Source: Devosia aurantiaca
GTDB taxonomy: Bacteria; Pseudomonadota; Alphaproteobacteria; Rhizobiales; Devosiaceae
DNA length: 64,000 nucleotides
Assembly: GCF_011058215.1 (NCBI RefSeq)
Contig: NZ_JAALFG010000003.1
Span: 372,001-436,000, forward strand
Reading direction: 5' to 3'
In this document: positions 28,858 to 40,100 of the stretch, one piece after another
Position numbering within the stretch: position 1 is the first letter of the stretch
Layout of the letters: each line of letters opens with the position of its first letter
The notes under the pieces: model-generated
Databases searched by the model: none
What the model was told of the DNA's origin: nothing
The model's input: only the letters and a program-made list of their open reading frames with translations
Program-made: the position numbers and the translations under genes

Positions 28858-29576
28858 ATGGATTTCGGAGCAGGTGCCATTGGATCACCCGTGGAGGGGA
28901 GGACCGAGCGGCTGCCATTCGCGATCGGCTGCGCGACGCGATCGTCGATCGGCGACTGGCCCCGGGGACTAAGCTCAACGAGACCGAGGTCGGTGCGCTG
29001 TTCGACGTCAGCCGCACTGTGGTGCGTGCGGCGCTGCAGGCGCTGACCTATGAAGGACTGCTGACTTCTGAGCGCAACCGGGGCGCATTTGTAGCCTCGC
29101 CCACGCCTGACGAAGCGCGTCATGTCTTCGATGCACGGCGGCTGATCGAGCCGGGACTGGTGGCAGCGGCGATCAAGCGGCTAGGGCCCTCCGAGATTGC
29201 AGCCTTCCGTGCCCGGCTCGAAGAGGAAGATCATGTGCTGCATCAAACCGGGCCAATGGCGCGACGGGCAGAGATCAACGCATCGGGCGATTTTCACCTG
29301 CTGTTGGCGCGGGTAGCGGGCAACGCCATCATTCAGCGTTTCATGGAAGAGCTGTTGGCGCGCTCGTCGCTTGTCATCGCGCTTTATGGGCGCTCGGGCG
29401 CTTCGAGCTGCGGGCATGGAGACCACGCCAATATCCTGGCTGCCCTGGAGCAGCGTGATGCCGAGCGGGCATCGCAATTGCTGGTCAGCCACCTCGACCA
29501 TATCGAGGCCGATCTCGACCTTCGGACGAAAGGCAGTCTACCCCTGCGCGAGGCGCTCGGGGGCAGGGCGGGCTAG
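28858..29576 (+). pseudogene. GntR-family (FCD) regulator, frameshifted near N-terminus
   Basis: A 239-residue regulator after repair, with a winged helix (LNETEVGALFDVSRTVVRAAL) and an FCD domain whose His residues appear at GDFHLLL and GHGDHANI. A good start is ATG 28858 with GAGG seven bases upstream. That frame (MDFGAGAIGSPVEG) joins the rest only if one G is added to the run at 28896-28899. Without repair, the downstream frame must begin from 28770 with an unlikely Arg- and Cys-rich leader. It should bind the palindrome at 28762-28779 and control the divergent nine-gene operon. Confidence 0.82.
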
Positions 29577-29602
29577 GTCGTTCTGGTCGGCGAGTTGTTG
29601 GA

Positions 29603-29630
29603 GGCCGAAATAACTTCGGCCAATCGTTTT
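29603..29630 (+). terminator. Rho-independent terminator after the GntR gene
   Basis: GGCCGAA-ATAAC-TTCGGCC makes a perfect 7-bp stem, followed within a few bases by TTTT. It lies 27 bp after the GntR stop codon. Confidence 0.6.
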
Positions 29631-29745
29631 ACGTGGCCGTGGCGGCGCCAGTACCAACACTAACTATAGCGACGGGCAATCAGCACGCTCGATATGAACC
29701 TCGATGATCAGGCCAGACGAGTCCGCTTGCCAAGCTCAAGTGGAT

Positions 29746-29761
29746 TTGTCAGACATATGTC
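29746..29761. promoter_or_regulatory. Palindromic operator candidate before the second peptide-type transporter
   Basis: TGTC-A-GACA overlaps GACATATGTC, giving alternating TGTC/GACA half-sites, a pattern often bound by GntR proteins. It lies about 150 bp before the binding-protein start at 29913. The candidate regulator is the GntR protein encoded in the same operon at 36419-37147; this link is inference. Confidence 0.4.
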
Positions 29762-29912
29762 ATTAGGCGGTTCTTGAGGGAAAAGAAGAACCGTCTCAGC
29801 GCCGGGCCAGCCGTCTCGGTGGCAATGAGAGTGATCATTGCGGCAGGCCTGGTTCTGCACGCGATGGCGCATGAGGGAACGTCCATTTGGCTCTTATCAA
29901 GGAGGGAGCTCT

Positions 29913-31517
29913 ATGAATGCTTTTGTGAGACTGGCCGGCATCATGGTGACAGCAACTGCGCTGTCGGCGCCGGTACTGGCACAAACGACTGTGGTGGCGC
30001 CGAGTGGCAACACCGCCGGCACCTATATGGACTATATGAAGACGGTCTATGACCGCGGTACCGGTTCGGAACTGCTGCAGATCCCGATCGCCACCTTCAA
30101 CAAGGAATTCGAACTGACCCCGATGGCGGCGGAAAGCTGGACCCAGTCGGAAGACGGCCTTACCTGGACCTTCAAGCTCCGCTCGGGCCTTGTCTGGTCC
30201 GATGGCGAGCCGCTGACGGCCGAAGACTTCGTCTTTGCTCTCCAGCATGCCGCAACCTCGGGCTATGACTTTGCCTGGTATTGGGATTTTGCCGGCGGCA
30301 TCAAGGGCTGGAAGGAAGTCACCGAAAGCACTGCGGACGTCTCGACGCTTGGCCTCAAGGCCGTCGATGATCTCACAATCGAGGTGACGACCGTCGCCCC
30401 CAAGCCCTATCTGCCCTCCGTCACCAGTCTCTGGTACCCCGTGCCCAAGCACAAGGTCGACGAACTGGGCGATGACTGGTCGCTCGACGTCTCGACCATC
30501 GTTTCGTCCGGCCCGTTCGAAATCGAGAGTTGGGAAAAGTCGAACAACTCGGTGGTCCTCACCAAGTCCGATACCTATACCGGCCCCTGGTCGCCGCTGA
30601 TCGACCGGCTCGAACTTGACCCGACGCTGAATGCGCCCGAAGTCGGCCTTCCCGCTTTCCTCGCCGGGGATGCAGATTACTCATTCCTCAACACCGGACA
30701 GGTGCCGGTGGCGACCCAGCGCTATCCTGACGGCATCCGCAAGAACGCCGTTTTTGCGACCTCGTATATTTCCTATGATCTCGATGCGGAGCCCTTCAAC
30801 GACGTTAATGTCCGCCGCGCCTTCTATTATGCGGTCGATCGCGACGAGCTGACATCGACCGTGCTCAAGGACATCGCCATCCCGGCCGGCTCGATCCTGC
30901 CGCCCGGCTATCCTGGCTACAATCCAGACATTGCTGCCGAAGCCGTGTTCGACCCGGAAAAGGCCAAGCAGTTCCTTGCCGACGCCGGCTTCCCCAATGG
31001 CGAAGGTTTTCCGGATGTCGAGATCTGGTATCGCGAAGAAGGCGGATATAACGGCGCCATCATCCCGGCCATGGCACAATACCTTCAGGCCGAGTTCAAG
31101 GAAGTCCTGGGCATCACCCTCAACATCCGTTCCCTTCCGGGACCGGAATGGATGGATGGCCTTCGCGGCAAGAAGAACAATATCTTCATTGCGCCCTACG
31201 AATACGACTATCTCGATCCGTCCAACTTCTACGGCATCTTCTACAATGGCGGCCGCCACGGCTATTTCATTCCCGAATTCGACGAAATCGTCGCCAAGGC
31301 CGACAGCGACAGCGATTGGGACACGCGCTACCAGCTTTATGCTGATGCCGAACAGCTGATGATCGATCAGGGCCTGATCGTGCCCCTGGTGCATCCGGTG
31401 ACCATCGCCGTGGTGTCGGACCAGTTGACCGGCGATGGCGTTTCGCCCAATTCGCTCGGCTTCACCCAGCTGGATCGTCTCGGCCACTACTTCTTCACGC
31501 ATATTACGAAGCAGTAG
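29913..31517 (+). CDS. Family 5 solute-binding protein of a peptide-type ABC transporter
   Basis: A 534-residue periplasmic binding protein. A Sec signal spans residues 1-24 (VRLAGIMVTATALSAPVLAQ), and SBP_bac_5 markers follow (LTPMAAESWTQSEDGLTWTF, RRAFYYAVDRDEL). AGGAGGGAG lies just before 29913, a strong ribosome site fitting the high expression of binding proteins. First gene of a plus-strand run with ATPase, two permeases, a PLP enzyme, a GntR gene and an alpha-mannosidase. Ligands of this family include peptides, opines and oligosaccharides; the mannosidase favours a glycosylated ligand. Confidence 0.93.
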   Translation: MNAFVRLAGIMVTATALSAPVLAQTTVVAPSGNTAGTYMDYMKTVYDRGTGSELLQIPIATFNKEFELTPMAAESWTQSEDGLTWTFKLRSGLVWSDGEPLTAEDFVFALQHAATSGYDFAWYWDFAGGIKGWKEVTESTADVSTLGLKAVDDLTIEVTTVAPKPYLPSVTSLWYPVPKHKVDELGDDWSLDVSTIVSSGPFEIESWEKSNNSVVLTKSDTYTGPWSPLIDRLELDPTLNAPEVGLPAFLAGDADYSFLNTGQVPVATQRYPDGIRKNAVFATSYISYDLDAEPFNDVNVRRAFYYAVDRDELTSTVLKDIAIPAGSILPPGYPGYNPDIAAEAVFDPEKAKQFLADAGFPNGEGFPDVEIWYREEGGYNGAIIPAMAQYLQAEFKEVLGITLNIRSLPGPEWMDGLRGKKNNIFIAPYEYDYLDPSNFYGIFYNGGRHGYFIPEFDEIVAKADSDSDWDTRYQLYADAEQLMIDQGLIVPLVHPVTIAVVSDQLTGDGVSPNSLGFTQLDRLGHYFFTHITKQ

Positions 31518-31528
31518 TCTCGTTCGAC

Positions 31529-31555
31529 GCGCTTCCCGGTTTCACCGGGGAGCGC
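31529..31555 (+). other. Intercistronic hairpin after the binding-protein gene
   Basis: An 11-bp stem (GCGCTTCCCGG against CCGGGGAGCGC, one G-U pair) with loop TTTCA lies between the binding-protein and ATPase genes. There is no U tract, so RNA protection or partial attenuation is more likely than full termination. Confidence 0.6.
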
Positions 31556-31575
31556 CATCCAACAAGGGCCAGTAT

Positions 31576-33333
31576 ATGCCTCTCGTCGAAATCGAAGGCC
31601 TGCGCGTCAGCTTTCGCCAATATGGCGGCACGGTAGACGCCGTCCGCCATGTCAGCTTCAGCGTCAACGAGGGCGAAAGCGTCGGCATCGTCGGGGAATC
31701 CGGCTCCGGCAAGTCCGTCAGTTGCGCGGCGCTATTGCGCCTCCTGCCGGCAACGGCCGAAGTGGCAGCGACAAAACTCCGGCTCGACGGCGTCGATGTC
31801 CTCAAGGCCAACAAGGAAGATCTTGCGCGGCTGCGCGGCCGTTCGGCGGCGATGATCTTCCAGGACCCGATGACGGCGTTTGACCCGGTCTTCACCATCG
31901 GCCATCAGATTGCGGAAACGATCGAGGCGCATCGCAAGATCGGCAAGCGCGAAGCGCTGGCCGAAGCCGAGCAATTGCTGCTTCGCGTCGAAATCAAGAA
32001 CGCCGCCGATGTGCTCGGCTACTATCCGCACCAGCTTTCCGGCGGCATGCTGCAGCGCGCCATGATCGCCATGGCGCTTTCTTGCCGCCCCAAGATCCTG
32101 ATTGCCGACGAGCCGACGACGGCGCTCGACGTCACCATCCAGGCGCAGATCCTCCAGCTCATCAAGAAGGTGCAGGCCGAATTCGGCATGGCCCTGATCA
32201 TGATCACCCATGACCTCGGCGTCATTGCCGAAACGGTCGATCGCGTCGTCGTCATGTATGGCGGCGAGATCATGGAGGAGGGGCCGGTCACAGATATTTT
32301 CGAGGCGCCCAAGCACACCTATACCAAGGCGCTGCTCGCGAGCCTTCATTCGCGCTTTGAGCCGTCCAAGGGCGATCCGGATGCGGTGGCGCCGGCACTC
32401 GAACTGCGCGGCTTGGCGAAATCCTATCACACGCGGCGTCGCAGCGGCTTTCGCGTCATCCAAGGCGAATTCCAGGCGGTGCAGGCGGTCGACGTGGTCC
32501 TGCCGCGCAATCGCATCGTGGCGATTGTCGGGGAATCCGGTTCCGGCAAGACCACGACCGGGCTCATGGCCATGCGGCTGACCGAGCCGAGCAAGGGTCA
32601 GATCCTTGTCGATGGTACCGATATTTCAGCGCTGGACGCTGCAGCGCTGATCCCCTTCCGCAAGCGCATGCAGATCGTCTTTCAGGACAGCTATTCCGCG
32701 CTCGATCCGATGATGACACTGACCCAGATCATCGCCGAGCCGCTGCATATTCATGGCATGGGTACGCAGCGCGAGCAGAGGGAGAAGGCCCTTAAATGGC
32801 TCGAGCGCGTGGGTCTCAATCGCTCGTTTGCGGGCCGTTATCCGCATGAACTCTCCGGCGGCCAGCGCCAGCGTGTTGCCATCGCCCGAGCGCTGATTCT
32901 TGAGCCGACGGTGCTTGTAGCAGATGAGCCGACCTCGGCGCTGGACGTCACGGTAAAGGCGCAGATCATCAATCTGCTTAAGGACCTGCAGGCCGAACTC
33001 GGGCTTTCGATCCTGTTCATCAGCCACGATCTGTCCACGGTCAAATCCCTGACCGACAGCGTCGTGGTCATGTATCGCGGCCGCGTCGTGGAAGAAGCTC
33101 CGACCGAGCGGCTTTTTGCCGATCCGCGGCACCCCTATACCCGCGCGCTCCTCGATGCGATCCCGGCGACCAATCCGCGCGAAAAGCGTTTGCGCACCTT
33201 CCTGTCGTCGGAAGAAATCGGCGCCCGGACTCCGCGTTATACCGTCATCCAGACCGGCAGCGCTCCAAGTGCCCATCCGCAACTCGTCACCGTCGCCCCG
33301 GGTCACCGGGTCGAAGCGATCGTGACGACCTGA
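31576..33333 (+). CDS. Fused dual ABC ATPase (DppD-DppF type)
   Basis: A 585-residue protein with two intact nucleotide-binding domains: [16 protein letters not shown] and [10 protein letters not shown] in the first, [16 protein letters not shown] and [10 protein letters not shown] in the second, each ending in the peptide-type HPYT/HTYT tail. It drives the permeases encoded directly downstream. It shows what the broken homologue at 11595-13407 would look like if whole. ATG at 31576; the preceding gap holds a hairpin. Confidence 0.94.
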   Translation: MPLVEIEGLRVSFRQYGGTVDAVRHVSFSVNEGESVGIVGESGSGKSVSCAALLRLLPATAEVAATKLRLDGVDVLKANKEDLARLRGRSAAMIFQDPMTAFDPVFTIGHQIAETIEAHRKIGKREALAEAEQLLLRVEIKNAADVLGYYPHQLSGGMLQRAMIAMALSCRPKILIADEPTTALDVTIQAQILQLIKKVQAEFGMALIMITHDLGVIAETVDRVVVMYGGEIMEEGPVTDIFEAPKHTYTKALLASLHSRFEPSKGDPDAVAPALELRGLAKSYHTRRRSGFRVIQGEFQAVQAVDVVLPRNRIVAIVGESGSGKTTTGLMAMRLTEPSKGQILVDGTDISALDAAALIPFRKRMQIVFQDSYSALDPMMTLTQIIAEPLHIHGMGTQREQREKALKWLERVGLNRSFAGRYPHELSGGQRQRVAIARALILEPTVLVADEPTSALDVTVKAQIINLLKDLQAELGLSILFISHDLSTVKSLTDSVVVMYRGRVVEEAPTERLFADPRHPYTRALLDAIPATNPREKRLRTFLSSEEIGARTPRYTVIQTGSAPSAHPQLVTVAPGHRVEAIVTT

Positions 33334-33344
33334 GGAGACCAGCA

Positions 33345-34274
33345 ATGCTTGCCCATATCCTCCGCCGCATTCTCTCGGTCGCCTTCACCTTCATCGTTGT
33401 GTCGATCATCATCTTCTTGATGATGCATTCCGTCCCCGGCGGTCCGTTCGATGCCAATGACATGCCAGTGTCTGAGGCCGTCCGCGCCAGGATGATGGCG
33501 CAGTGGGGCCTCGATCAGCCACTGCATGTTCAATATCTCAACTACATGTGGGGCGTGCTGCATCTTGATTTCGGCGTACCGTTCCAAAGCCCGGGCGAGA
33601 CGGTGGTGCAGCTGATTTCCCGCGCCTGGGTGCCGAGCCTTATCCTCGGTGGCTCCGGCGTCTTGATCGGCGCACCGCTCGGCATCCTGCTCGGCATGGC
33701 AGCCGCGCTCAATCGCAATTCGTGGATCGATTATGTTGCGTCGACCGTGGCGACGCTCGGGCTCACCATCCCGGTCTTCGTCACCTCGATGCTGCTGATC
33801 CTGATCTTCGCCGTCTGGCTCAACTGGTTGCCGGCAAGCGGCTGGCCGCAGCCAAACCGCTGGATCCTGCCCATCGCCTGTTATGCCGCAATCCCGCTCG
33901 CGACCTATGCGCGCTATACGCGCTCGGCCGTGCTCGATACGCTTAACCGGCCTTTCGTCACCGTGCTCCGCGCCAAGGGTCTGAGCGAGCGCCGCATCAT
34001 CTTTCAGCACGTAATGCGCAATTCGGCGATTCCGCTGGTGACGGTGTTCCTGCCTATGTTCATCGGCACTGCCACTGGCTCGATCTTCGTCGAAGCCATG
34101 TTCCGCGTGCCGGGGCTGGGTGCCTACTTCGTTTCCTCCATCGAGGTGCGCGATTATACGCTGCAAATGGCGCTGATGCTGCTGATCACCTTCATGTATT
34201 GCCTCGCCTACCTCCTCTCCGACATTGCCTATGCGTTGCTGAACCCGCGCATCCGTGTAGGAGGCGCCGAATGA
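33345..34274 (+). CDS. Peptide-type ABC transporter permease (DppB-like)
   Basis: A 309-residue DppB-type permease. The N-terminal helix with HSVPGGPF and the EAA loop VTVLRAKGLSERRIIFQHVMRN are typical. AGGAG lies nine bases before the ATG. The stop overlaps the DppC-like start by four bases, so the two permeases are translationally coupled. Confidence 0.93.
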   Translation: MLAHILRRILSVAFTFIVVSIIIFLMMHSVPGGPFDANDMPVSEAVRARMMAQWGLDQPLHVQYLNYMWGVLHLDFGVPFQSPGETVVQLISRAWVPSLILGGSGVLIGAPLGILLGMAAALNRNSWIDYVASTVATLGLTIPVFVTSMLLILIFAVWLNWLPASGWPQPNRWILPIACYAAIPLATYARYTRSAVLDTLNRPFVTVLRAKGLSERRIIFQHVMRNSAIPLVTVFLPMFIGTATGSIFVEAMFRVPGLGAYFVSSIEVRDYTLQMALMLLITFMYCLAYLLSDIAYALLNPRIRVGGAE

Positions 34275-35155
34275 CCAACCTTACCGCACCGGCACCCATT
34301 GCCCGCATACGCAGCCCGCTCTGGTTCGCCTGGCGCCGGTTCCTTTCCAACAAGGCGGCAGTTGTGGGCGGCGCGACACTGGCCGTGCTTATCCTGATGG
34401 CGATCTTCGCGCCGATCATCACGCCCTATAACCCTGAGGCTCAAAGCTTCCTCACGGAGGCCCTGGCCTTCCCCTCGGCGCAGCATTGGTTCGGCGTCGA
34501 CAATCTCGGCCGCGATTTTTATTCGCGCATCGTCTATGGCTCGCGCGTCTCGCTGACCATCGGCTTTACCGCGGCGCTCTTCAGCCTGCTTGTCGGCATT
34601 CCGCTCGGGGCGCTGGCGGGCTATTTCGGTGGCCGGACCGATTGGGTGATCATGCGGATCATCGAGATTTTCTCGGTTGTTCCTCCGCTTCTCGCCGCAT
34701 TGCTTCTCGGTGCAATCACCCGCGGCGGCTATGGTACCATCGTCTTCATCGCGGCGCTATTCGGCTGGGTACAGGTCTGTCTCCTCGTGCGGGCGCAGGT
34801 GAAATCCTTCCGCGAAAAGGAATTCGTGCGCGCCGCCCAGGCGCTCGGCGCTTCGCCCTGGTACATTATCCGACGCCACCTGATCCCCAATTCGATCAGC
34901 CCGATCATCATCGGCTTCGTGCTCGCCATTCCGCTCGCCATGATGCTTGAAGCCTCGCTCAGCTTTCTCGGCGTCGGCGTTCCCCCGCCGACACCGACCT
35001 GGGGACAGATGATCAACGAGGGCATCGACTTCATGTTCTTCTATTGGCATCTGGCCGTCTTCCCCACTGCCGCGCTCGCCATCACAGTGCTCGCGACCTC
35101 GCTGTTCGGCGATGGCCTGCGCGATGCGCTCGATCCGACCCTGAAAGGCCGCTAA
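34271..35155 (+). CDS. Peptide-type ABC transporter permease (DppC-like)
   Basis: A 294-residue permease with the DppC hallmark HWFGVDNLGRDFYSRIVYGSR after the first helix and an EAA loop at VRAAQALGASPWYIIRRHLIPN. It forms the channel with the DppB-like protein. Its stop is two bases before the GTG of the PLP enzyme gene, placing that enzyme in the same operon. Confidence 0.93.
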   Translation: MTNLTAPAPIARIRSPLWFAWRRFLSNKAAVVGGATLAVLILMAIFAPIITPYNPEAQSFLTEALAFPSAQHWFGVDNLGRDFYSRIVYGSRVSLTIGFTAALFSLLVGIPLGALAGYFGGRTDWVIMRIIEIFSVVPPLLAALLLGAITRGGYGTIVFIAALFGWVQVCLLVRAQVKSFREKEFVRAAQALGASPWYIIRRHLIPNSISPIIIGFVLAIPLAMMLEASLSFLGVGVPPPTPTWGQMINEGIDFMFFYWHLAVFPTAALAITVLATSLFGDGLRDALDPTLKGR

Positions 35156-35157
35156 AC

Positions 35158-36363
35158 GTGTCCGACAATCTCGCCCGTCAGTTTCTCCTCCGCGAGGACG
35201 TGACTTTTCTCAATCACGGCTCGTTCGGCGCCTGTCCACGTCCGGTCTTTGAAACCTACCAGGCCTTTCAGCTCGAACTGGAAAGCGAACCGGTCGAGTT
35301 CCTCGGCCGCCGCCTTAATGATCTCATGCGTGTTCCCCGCGAAGCCGTCGCCGCCGAACTTGGGGCAGCGCCGACCAATATCGCTGCCGTCATCAACGCC
35401 ACGAGCGGCCTCAACATCGTCGCCCAATCCCTGCCGCTCAAACCCGGTGACCAGATCCTCACCACCGACCACGAATATTCAGCGCTCGAAAAGACCTGGG
35501 CCTACGTCTGCCGCAAGACCGGTGCCGAAGTGGTCGTCGTCAAGGTGCCGATGCCGCTGGTGTCCGAGGAAGCCTTCACCGAAGCCATCGTCGCCGGCAT
35601 GACCGATCGCACCAAGGTTCTGTTCCTCAGCCACATCACCTCGCCGACCGCGCTGGTCTTTCCCATCGAGCGGTCGATTTCGGAAGCGCGCAAGCGCGGG
35701 ATCTGGTCGGTCATCGATGGCGCCCATACGCCCGGACATATCCCGCTCTCGCTCGATGCATTCGGTGCCGATTTTTATTCCGGCAATTGCCACAAGTGGA
35801 TGATGACCCCCAAGGGCTCCGCCTTTCTTTACGCGCGTCCAGAGGTGCAGGGGCTGCTCGACCCGCTCGTCATCAGCCATGGATGGACCAAGAAATCCAA
35901 AGAGCCAGACGCGCTCGGCGCCTTTGGCAATTCCCCCTTTATCGACGGCATTGAAGTGCAGGGCACGCGCGACCCCTCGGCCTGGCTGACCGTTCCGGCC
36001 GCCATCCAATATCGCCGCGACAACGACTGGCCTGCCATACAGGATCACTGCCGCCAATTGGCACAGGATACGGCCCGCCGCCTCGGCGAGCTTACAGGCC
36101 TTGCACCCCTCAGCAGCCCAGAGTTTTCTGCGCCGCAAATGGTCGCCATGCCGATCCCGGAATGCGACACGGCCGAGATCCACAAGCTGCTGTTCGACCG
36201 CTATCGCGTCGAGATTCCGGTGTTCAAATGGCAGGACCATCATATCGCCCGCCTGTCGGTTCAGGGCTACAATTCCCGCCCACAGATGGACAAGCTGATC
36301 GACGCTCTCTCCAAACTTCTCGGCCTCGGATCGTCGCAGGGGCTTGCGGCACGCCTAGGCTGA
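35158..36363 (+). CDS. Class V aminotransferase-fold enzyme (isopenicillin-N-epimerase-like)
   Basis: A 401-residue fold-type I PLP protein. FLNHGSFGACPRPV at the N-terminus is characteristic of the isopenicillin-N-epimerase-like branch, VIDGAHTPGH holds the cofactor Asp, and the Schiff-base Lys is in GNCHKWMMTPKG. Members act as epimerases, cysteine desulfurases or lyases on amino acids. The GTG at 35158 begins two bases after the permease stop; the upstream in-frame extension only repeats permease sequence. It probably processes an amino-acid portion of the imported compound. Confidence 0.88.
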   Translation: MSDNLARQFLLREDVTFLNHGSFGACPRPVFETYQAFQLELESEPVEFLGRRLNDLMRVPREAVAAELGAAPTNIAAVINATSGLNIVAQSLPLKPGDQILTTDHEYSALEKTWAYVCRKTGAEVVVVKVPMPLVSEEAFTEAIVAGMTDRTKVLFLSHITSPTALVFPIERSISEARKRGIWSVIDGAHTPGHIPLSLDAFGADFYSGNCHKWMMTPKGSAFLYARPEVQGLLDPLVISHGWTKKSKEPDALGAFGNSPFIDGIEVQGTRDPSAWLTVPAAIQYRRDNDWPAIQDHCRQLAQDTARRLGELTGLAPLSSPEFSAPQMVAMPIPECDTAEIHKLLFDRYRVEIPVFKWQDHHIARLSVQGYNSRPQMDKLIDALSKLLGLGSSQGLAARLG

Positions 36364-36418
36364 CAACGAGTGCAAACTGTGGTGAAAGGTGGCGGCACCA
36401 CACTGGAGACATGACACT

Positions 36419-37147
36419 GTGAGCCAGGCTGCCCTCGATTATCTCGAGCCGCTCGAAACCCGCACGCGTGGCGTGGCGGTGCTCGATGCGCTGGCCGACA
36501 TGGTCGAACGCTCCGGCCTCAAGATCGGTGATCGCCTGCCGCCCGAAGTCTCCCTTGCCGCAACCCTCGGCGTCGGCCGTTCCACCATTCGCGAGGCGCT
36601 CAATCGCTGGGAAGGGCTCGGCATCATCCGCCGCCGCCGTGGCGACGGCACCTATCTTTCGGCGCGCGTCCAGACCTCCCGGGGCCTTGTGCCAACCATG
36701 GTGCGGCTCGAGGGCGAGGCGCTGCTGCGTCTCCTCGAGATCCGCCGCACGCTCGAAAACGACGTGGTGCGCAAGGCTACGATCAAGGCGACCCGCGAGC
36801 AGCGTCAGGAAATCTCTCGGCTCTGCGACGTGCTCCTCGTCGAGGTCGATTCCGGCCGCCCCTGGCGCAAGGCCGACCACGCCTTCCATGGCGCCATCTA
36901 CGATGCTTCGGGCAATCCAATGTACGGGCAGTTGCTCGTCAATCTCGACCATGCCCTCGAACGGGGCGGTACCTCGCCATTCTCCGCCGACGTCTTCGGC
37001 CTCGACTCCTTTCCGTTCCACCGCGACCTGGCAGACGCGATTTTGGCGGAAAGCCCGCACGGCGCCGCCGACGCCATCGGCCGCATCATCGATGTGGTCG
37101 AACGCGAGGTCCAGGCCATCATCGATGGTGACAACCGCCTTCGTTAA
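36419..37147 (+). CDS. GntR-family (FadR-type) transcriptional regulator
   Basis: A 242-residue regulator: winged helix with RLPPEVSLAATLGVGRSTIREAL and IIRRRRGDGTYL, then a helical FCD domain with DHAFHGA and PFHRDLA contributing ligand-binding His. I choose GTG 36419 with CTGGAG upstream; a GTG ten codons earlier is the alternative. It lies between the PLP enzyme and the alpha-mannosidase and probably controls this transporter set, perhaps via the palindromes at 29746-29761. Confidence 0.9.
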   Translation: MSQAALDYLEPLETRTRGVAVLDALADMVERSGLKIGDRLPPEVSLAATLGVGRSTIREALNRWEGLGIIRRRRGDGTYLSARVQTSRGLVPTMVRLEGEALLRLLEIRRTLENDVVRKATIKATREQRQEISRLCDVLLVEVDSGRPWRKADHAFHGAIYDASGNPMYGQLLVNLDHALERGGTSPFSADVFGLDSFPFHRDLADAILAESPHGAADAIGRIIDVVEREVQAIIDGDNRLR

Positions 37148-37194
37148 TCGGGTCGTCAGCGTTGATCCGTGACGAGCACTGAAGGATATCAGCC

Positions 37195-40100
37195 ATGCGT
37201 TCCTATCGCGACCGCCAGCGTCCTATAAAAGAATTGCAGGCGCACCTCGCGGCCTGGAGTGAGGAATTGCTCGCCTGGGAAATCCGGCGCCGTTATCCGA
37301 TCGGCGGTTGGCAGACGCGCTCGCCGCAAGGGGAATGGCGTCCGATCGAGATCGGCGGCGCTTGGGACGATCGCATCGGCATCCATCATTTCCGTAGCGC
37401 TCTTCTCGATAATGCCCGCGGATTCGACGTCGAACTGCGTCTTGACTTTGGCGGCGAAGCGCTGGTTCGACTGCTCGACAAAAATGGCGAACCGATCGAA
37501 GCATTCGGCGCCAATCCGCGCCATCCCCGCTTTCAACCGGTACCTGAACGCGCTTTCACAATCTATGCGGAAGTTGCGGCACGAAGCCTCTTTGGCATTC
37601 CGCAGCGCGACCCGCGGCTGCATCGCGCCGAGCTGATTTCCTTCTACCCGCAGGTGCGTGCCCTGCAGCGCCGGATCGCCGTGCTGCTCGACGCCACCAA
37701 CGCCGTGAAGTCGCCTGAATTGGCCCGCGCGCTGTGCGAAGCGGCTGAAATTGGGCTGGCCCGATTGCGCCTTCCCACCGCGACCAGCGATGTCGGGCCG
37801 CGCCTTGCCGATACATCATGGGCAAACACTATCTGGGAACGTAGTTTCGAGCCCACGAACGAACCGGCCGAAATCCCGCACCAAGCGCTGCGCTCGGTCG
37901 ATGATGCCGTGGCGACGATTGATGGGGAACTGGCAGTTCTGCGCCAGGCTTATCCCAAGCAGGGCAATGTGCTGATCACTGGCCATGCCCATATCGACTA
38001 TGCCTGGCTCTGGCCCCAGCCGGAAACGGTGCGCAAGATTCACCGCACCTTCAGCAACGTCAATGCGCTGCTAAAGGGGCAAAAGGATTTTACCTTTCTC
38101 CAATCGTCTTCGCTGTTCTACCGCCATATCGAAGAAGACGATCCGGCCTTGCTCGCTCAAATCCAGGCCTGGGCCAAGAAGGGGCGGTGGGAGCCGATCG
38201 GCGGTATGCTGATCGAATGCGATACCAATATGCCCTCGGCAGAAGCCTTTCTGCGGCAGTTCCTGCTCGGGCAACAGGACTTCGTGCGCTATTTCGGCCA
38301 GCCTAGCCGCACCGCCTGGCTGCCTGATACCTTCGGCTTTACCGGCGCGATGCCGCAAATCATGCGCCATGCCGGCATCGACGCCTTGGTCACGATCAAG
38401 GTCACATGGAACGAGACCAATCCCTTGCCGGACAATCTCTTCATCTGGTCCGGCAATGACGGCTCGGAAGTTCTGACCCACACCTATGATGCCTTCGACA
38501 GCGACGGCTACAACATGTGGATGACCCCTGGCGCTCTGGCCGAAGTATGGGGCAAGCACACGACCAAGGACCTCACCGATACTGTTATCGCGACCTATGG
38601 CTGGGGAGATGGTGGCGGTGGGCCCGACCCGGATCAGATCGAAAATGTCCCGCTGATAAATCTTCTTCCCCAGATCCCGACGGTCCGGCACGGCAATATT
38701 CAGCAGCATCTCGATGCGCTTCGCGCCGATCTGGAAGGCACAAATCTGCCGCGCTGGAGCGGGGAAATGTATCTCGAATATCACCGGGCGACCCTCACGT
38801 CGCAGGGTCGGATCAAGCAACTCAATCGCCGGTCCGAGTTTGCCCTTGTCGCCGCCGAAGCACTCGAGAGCCTGGCTCAATTGTCGGGTGCAGCAGCCAT
38901 CAAGACCGATCTCTCCGAGGCCTGGGTGCTGACCTTGCGCAACCAGTTCCATGACATCCTGCCCGGCAGCTCGGTGCGCGAAGTGTCGGAGCAGACCGAA
39001 GCCGAGCTTGCGGGTGTTTGCCGCCTGGCCGAAGGCGCCGCGCAGGCTAACCTCCTGGCAATTGCCAGTGCCCAGCAAGGGGCAGGGGGAAGAAGCGGGC
39101 TCGCCGTCGCCAACATTTCGGGCTCGGCAAAAACGCACTGGCAAATCCAGTCCGTCGAACCCTTGCCCGAAGCGCTTCAGCCGCAAGCGATCGATGGCGG
39201 TTTTGTCGTCACGATTGATCAGCCCTTGCCGCCGCTCTCGGTCAGCTTTGTCGAAGCGGCCGCGCCAGCCGGAGTCCGCGTCAGCGATCGGACCCTGGAA
39301 AACGCGCTGGTGCGCATAGCCCTTGATGACGCCGGACGTATCGCCAGCCTTTTCGACAAGCGCAGCGGCAGCGAGATGCTGCGCGGACCGGGCAATCGTC
39401 TACTCGCCTACCGCAACGATTTGCCGCGTCGCTTCGACGCCTGGGATATCGAACCGGGATTTGAGCTGGGCGAGGAAGAGATAACGGCTTTGGATCGGAT
39501 GGAGGTCACCGCGGAAGGCCCGCATCTGGCTGAGATCACGGTGGTGCGCCGATTTGGTGCCAGCAGGATCGCACAGAAGCTGCGGCTGTGGAGCAATAGC
39601 CCGCGGCTCGACATCGTTACCGATCTCGATTGGCACGACCGCCGAACCTATCTCCGCGCCGACTTCGATCTCGATATTCTTGCCAACGACGCGCAATTCG
39701 ATCAGGCGATCGGCATCACCAGTCGGTCCACGCATGACAATACGTCCTGGCAGAAGGCGCAATTCGAAGCATGCGGGCACCGGTTCGTGTCGCTGGCGGA
39801 AACCGACCGCGGCGTGGCGCTGCTGTCTTCGGACAAGTATGGCTTTTCGGCCAAGCGCAACCGCCTGACCCTAAGCCTGGTACGCGGTCCCCTTTATCCC
39901 GACATGCTGGCCGACGAAGGTCACCAGCACTTCACCTATTCGATCCTTCCGCATGACGGGCGCTGGTGGAGCGAAGCGGTTCAGTCGGAGGCTGATCTCG
40001 TCACCGATCCCCTGCGCTTTGTGCCCGCCACCGCCGACCGCGCCTATAGCATCCAGCCTCTGAGCTGGAACGGCCAGCAACTGCGCGTCCATGCCCTTAA

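Larger units (their letters stand above)
29577..29912. other. 336-bp intergenic region
   Basis: Holds a probable terminator for the GntR gene at 29603-29630 and a palindromic block at 29746-29761 before the next operon, both listed separately. The rest shows no gene or repeat that I can support. Confidence 0.6.
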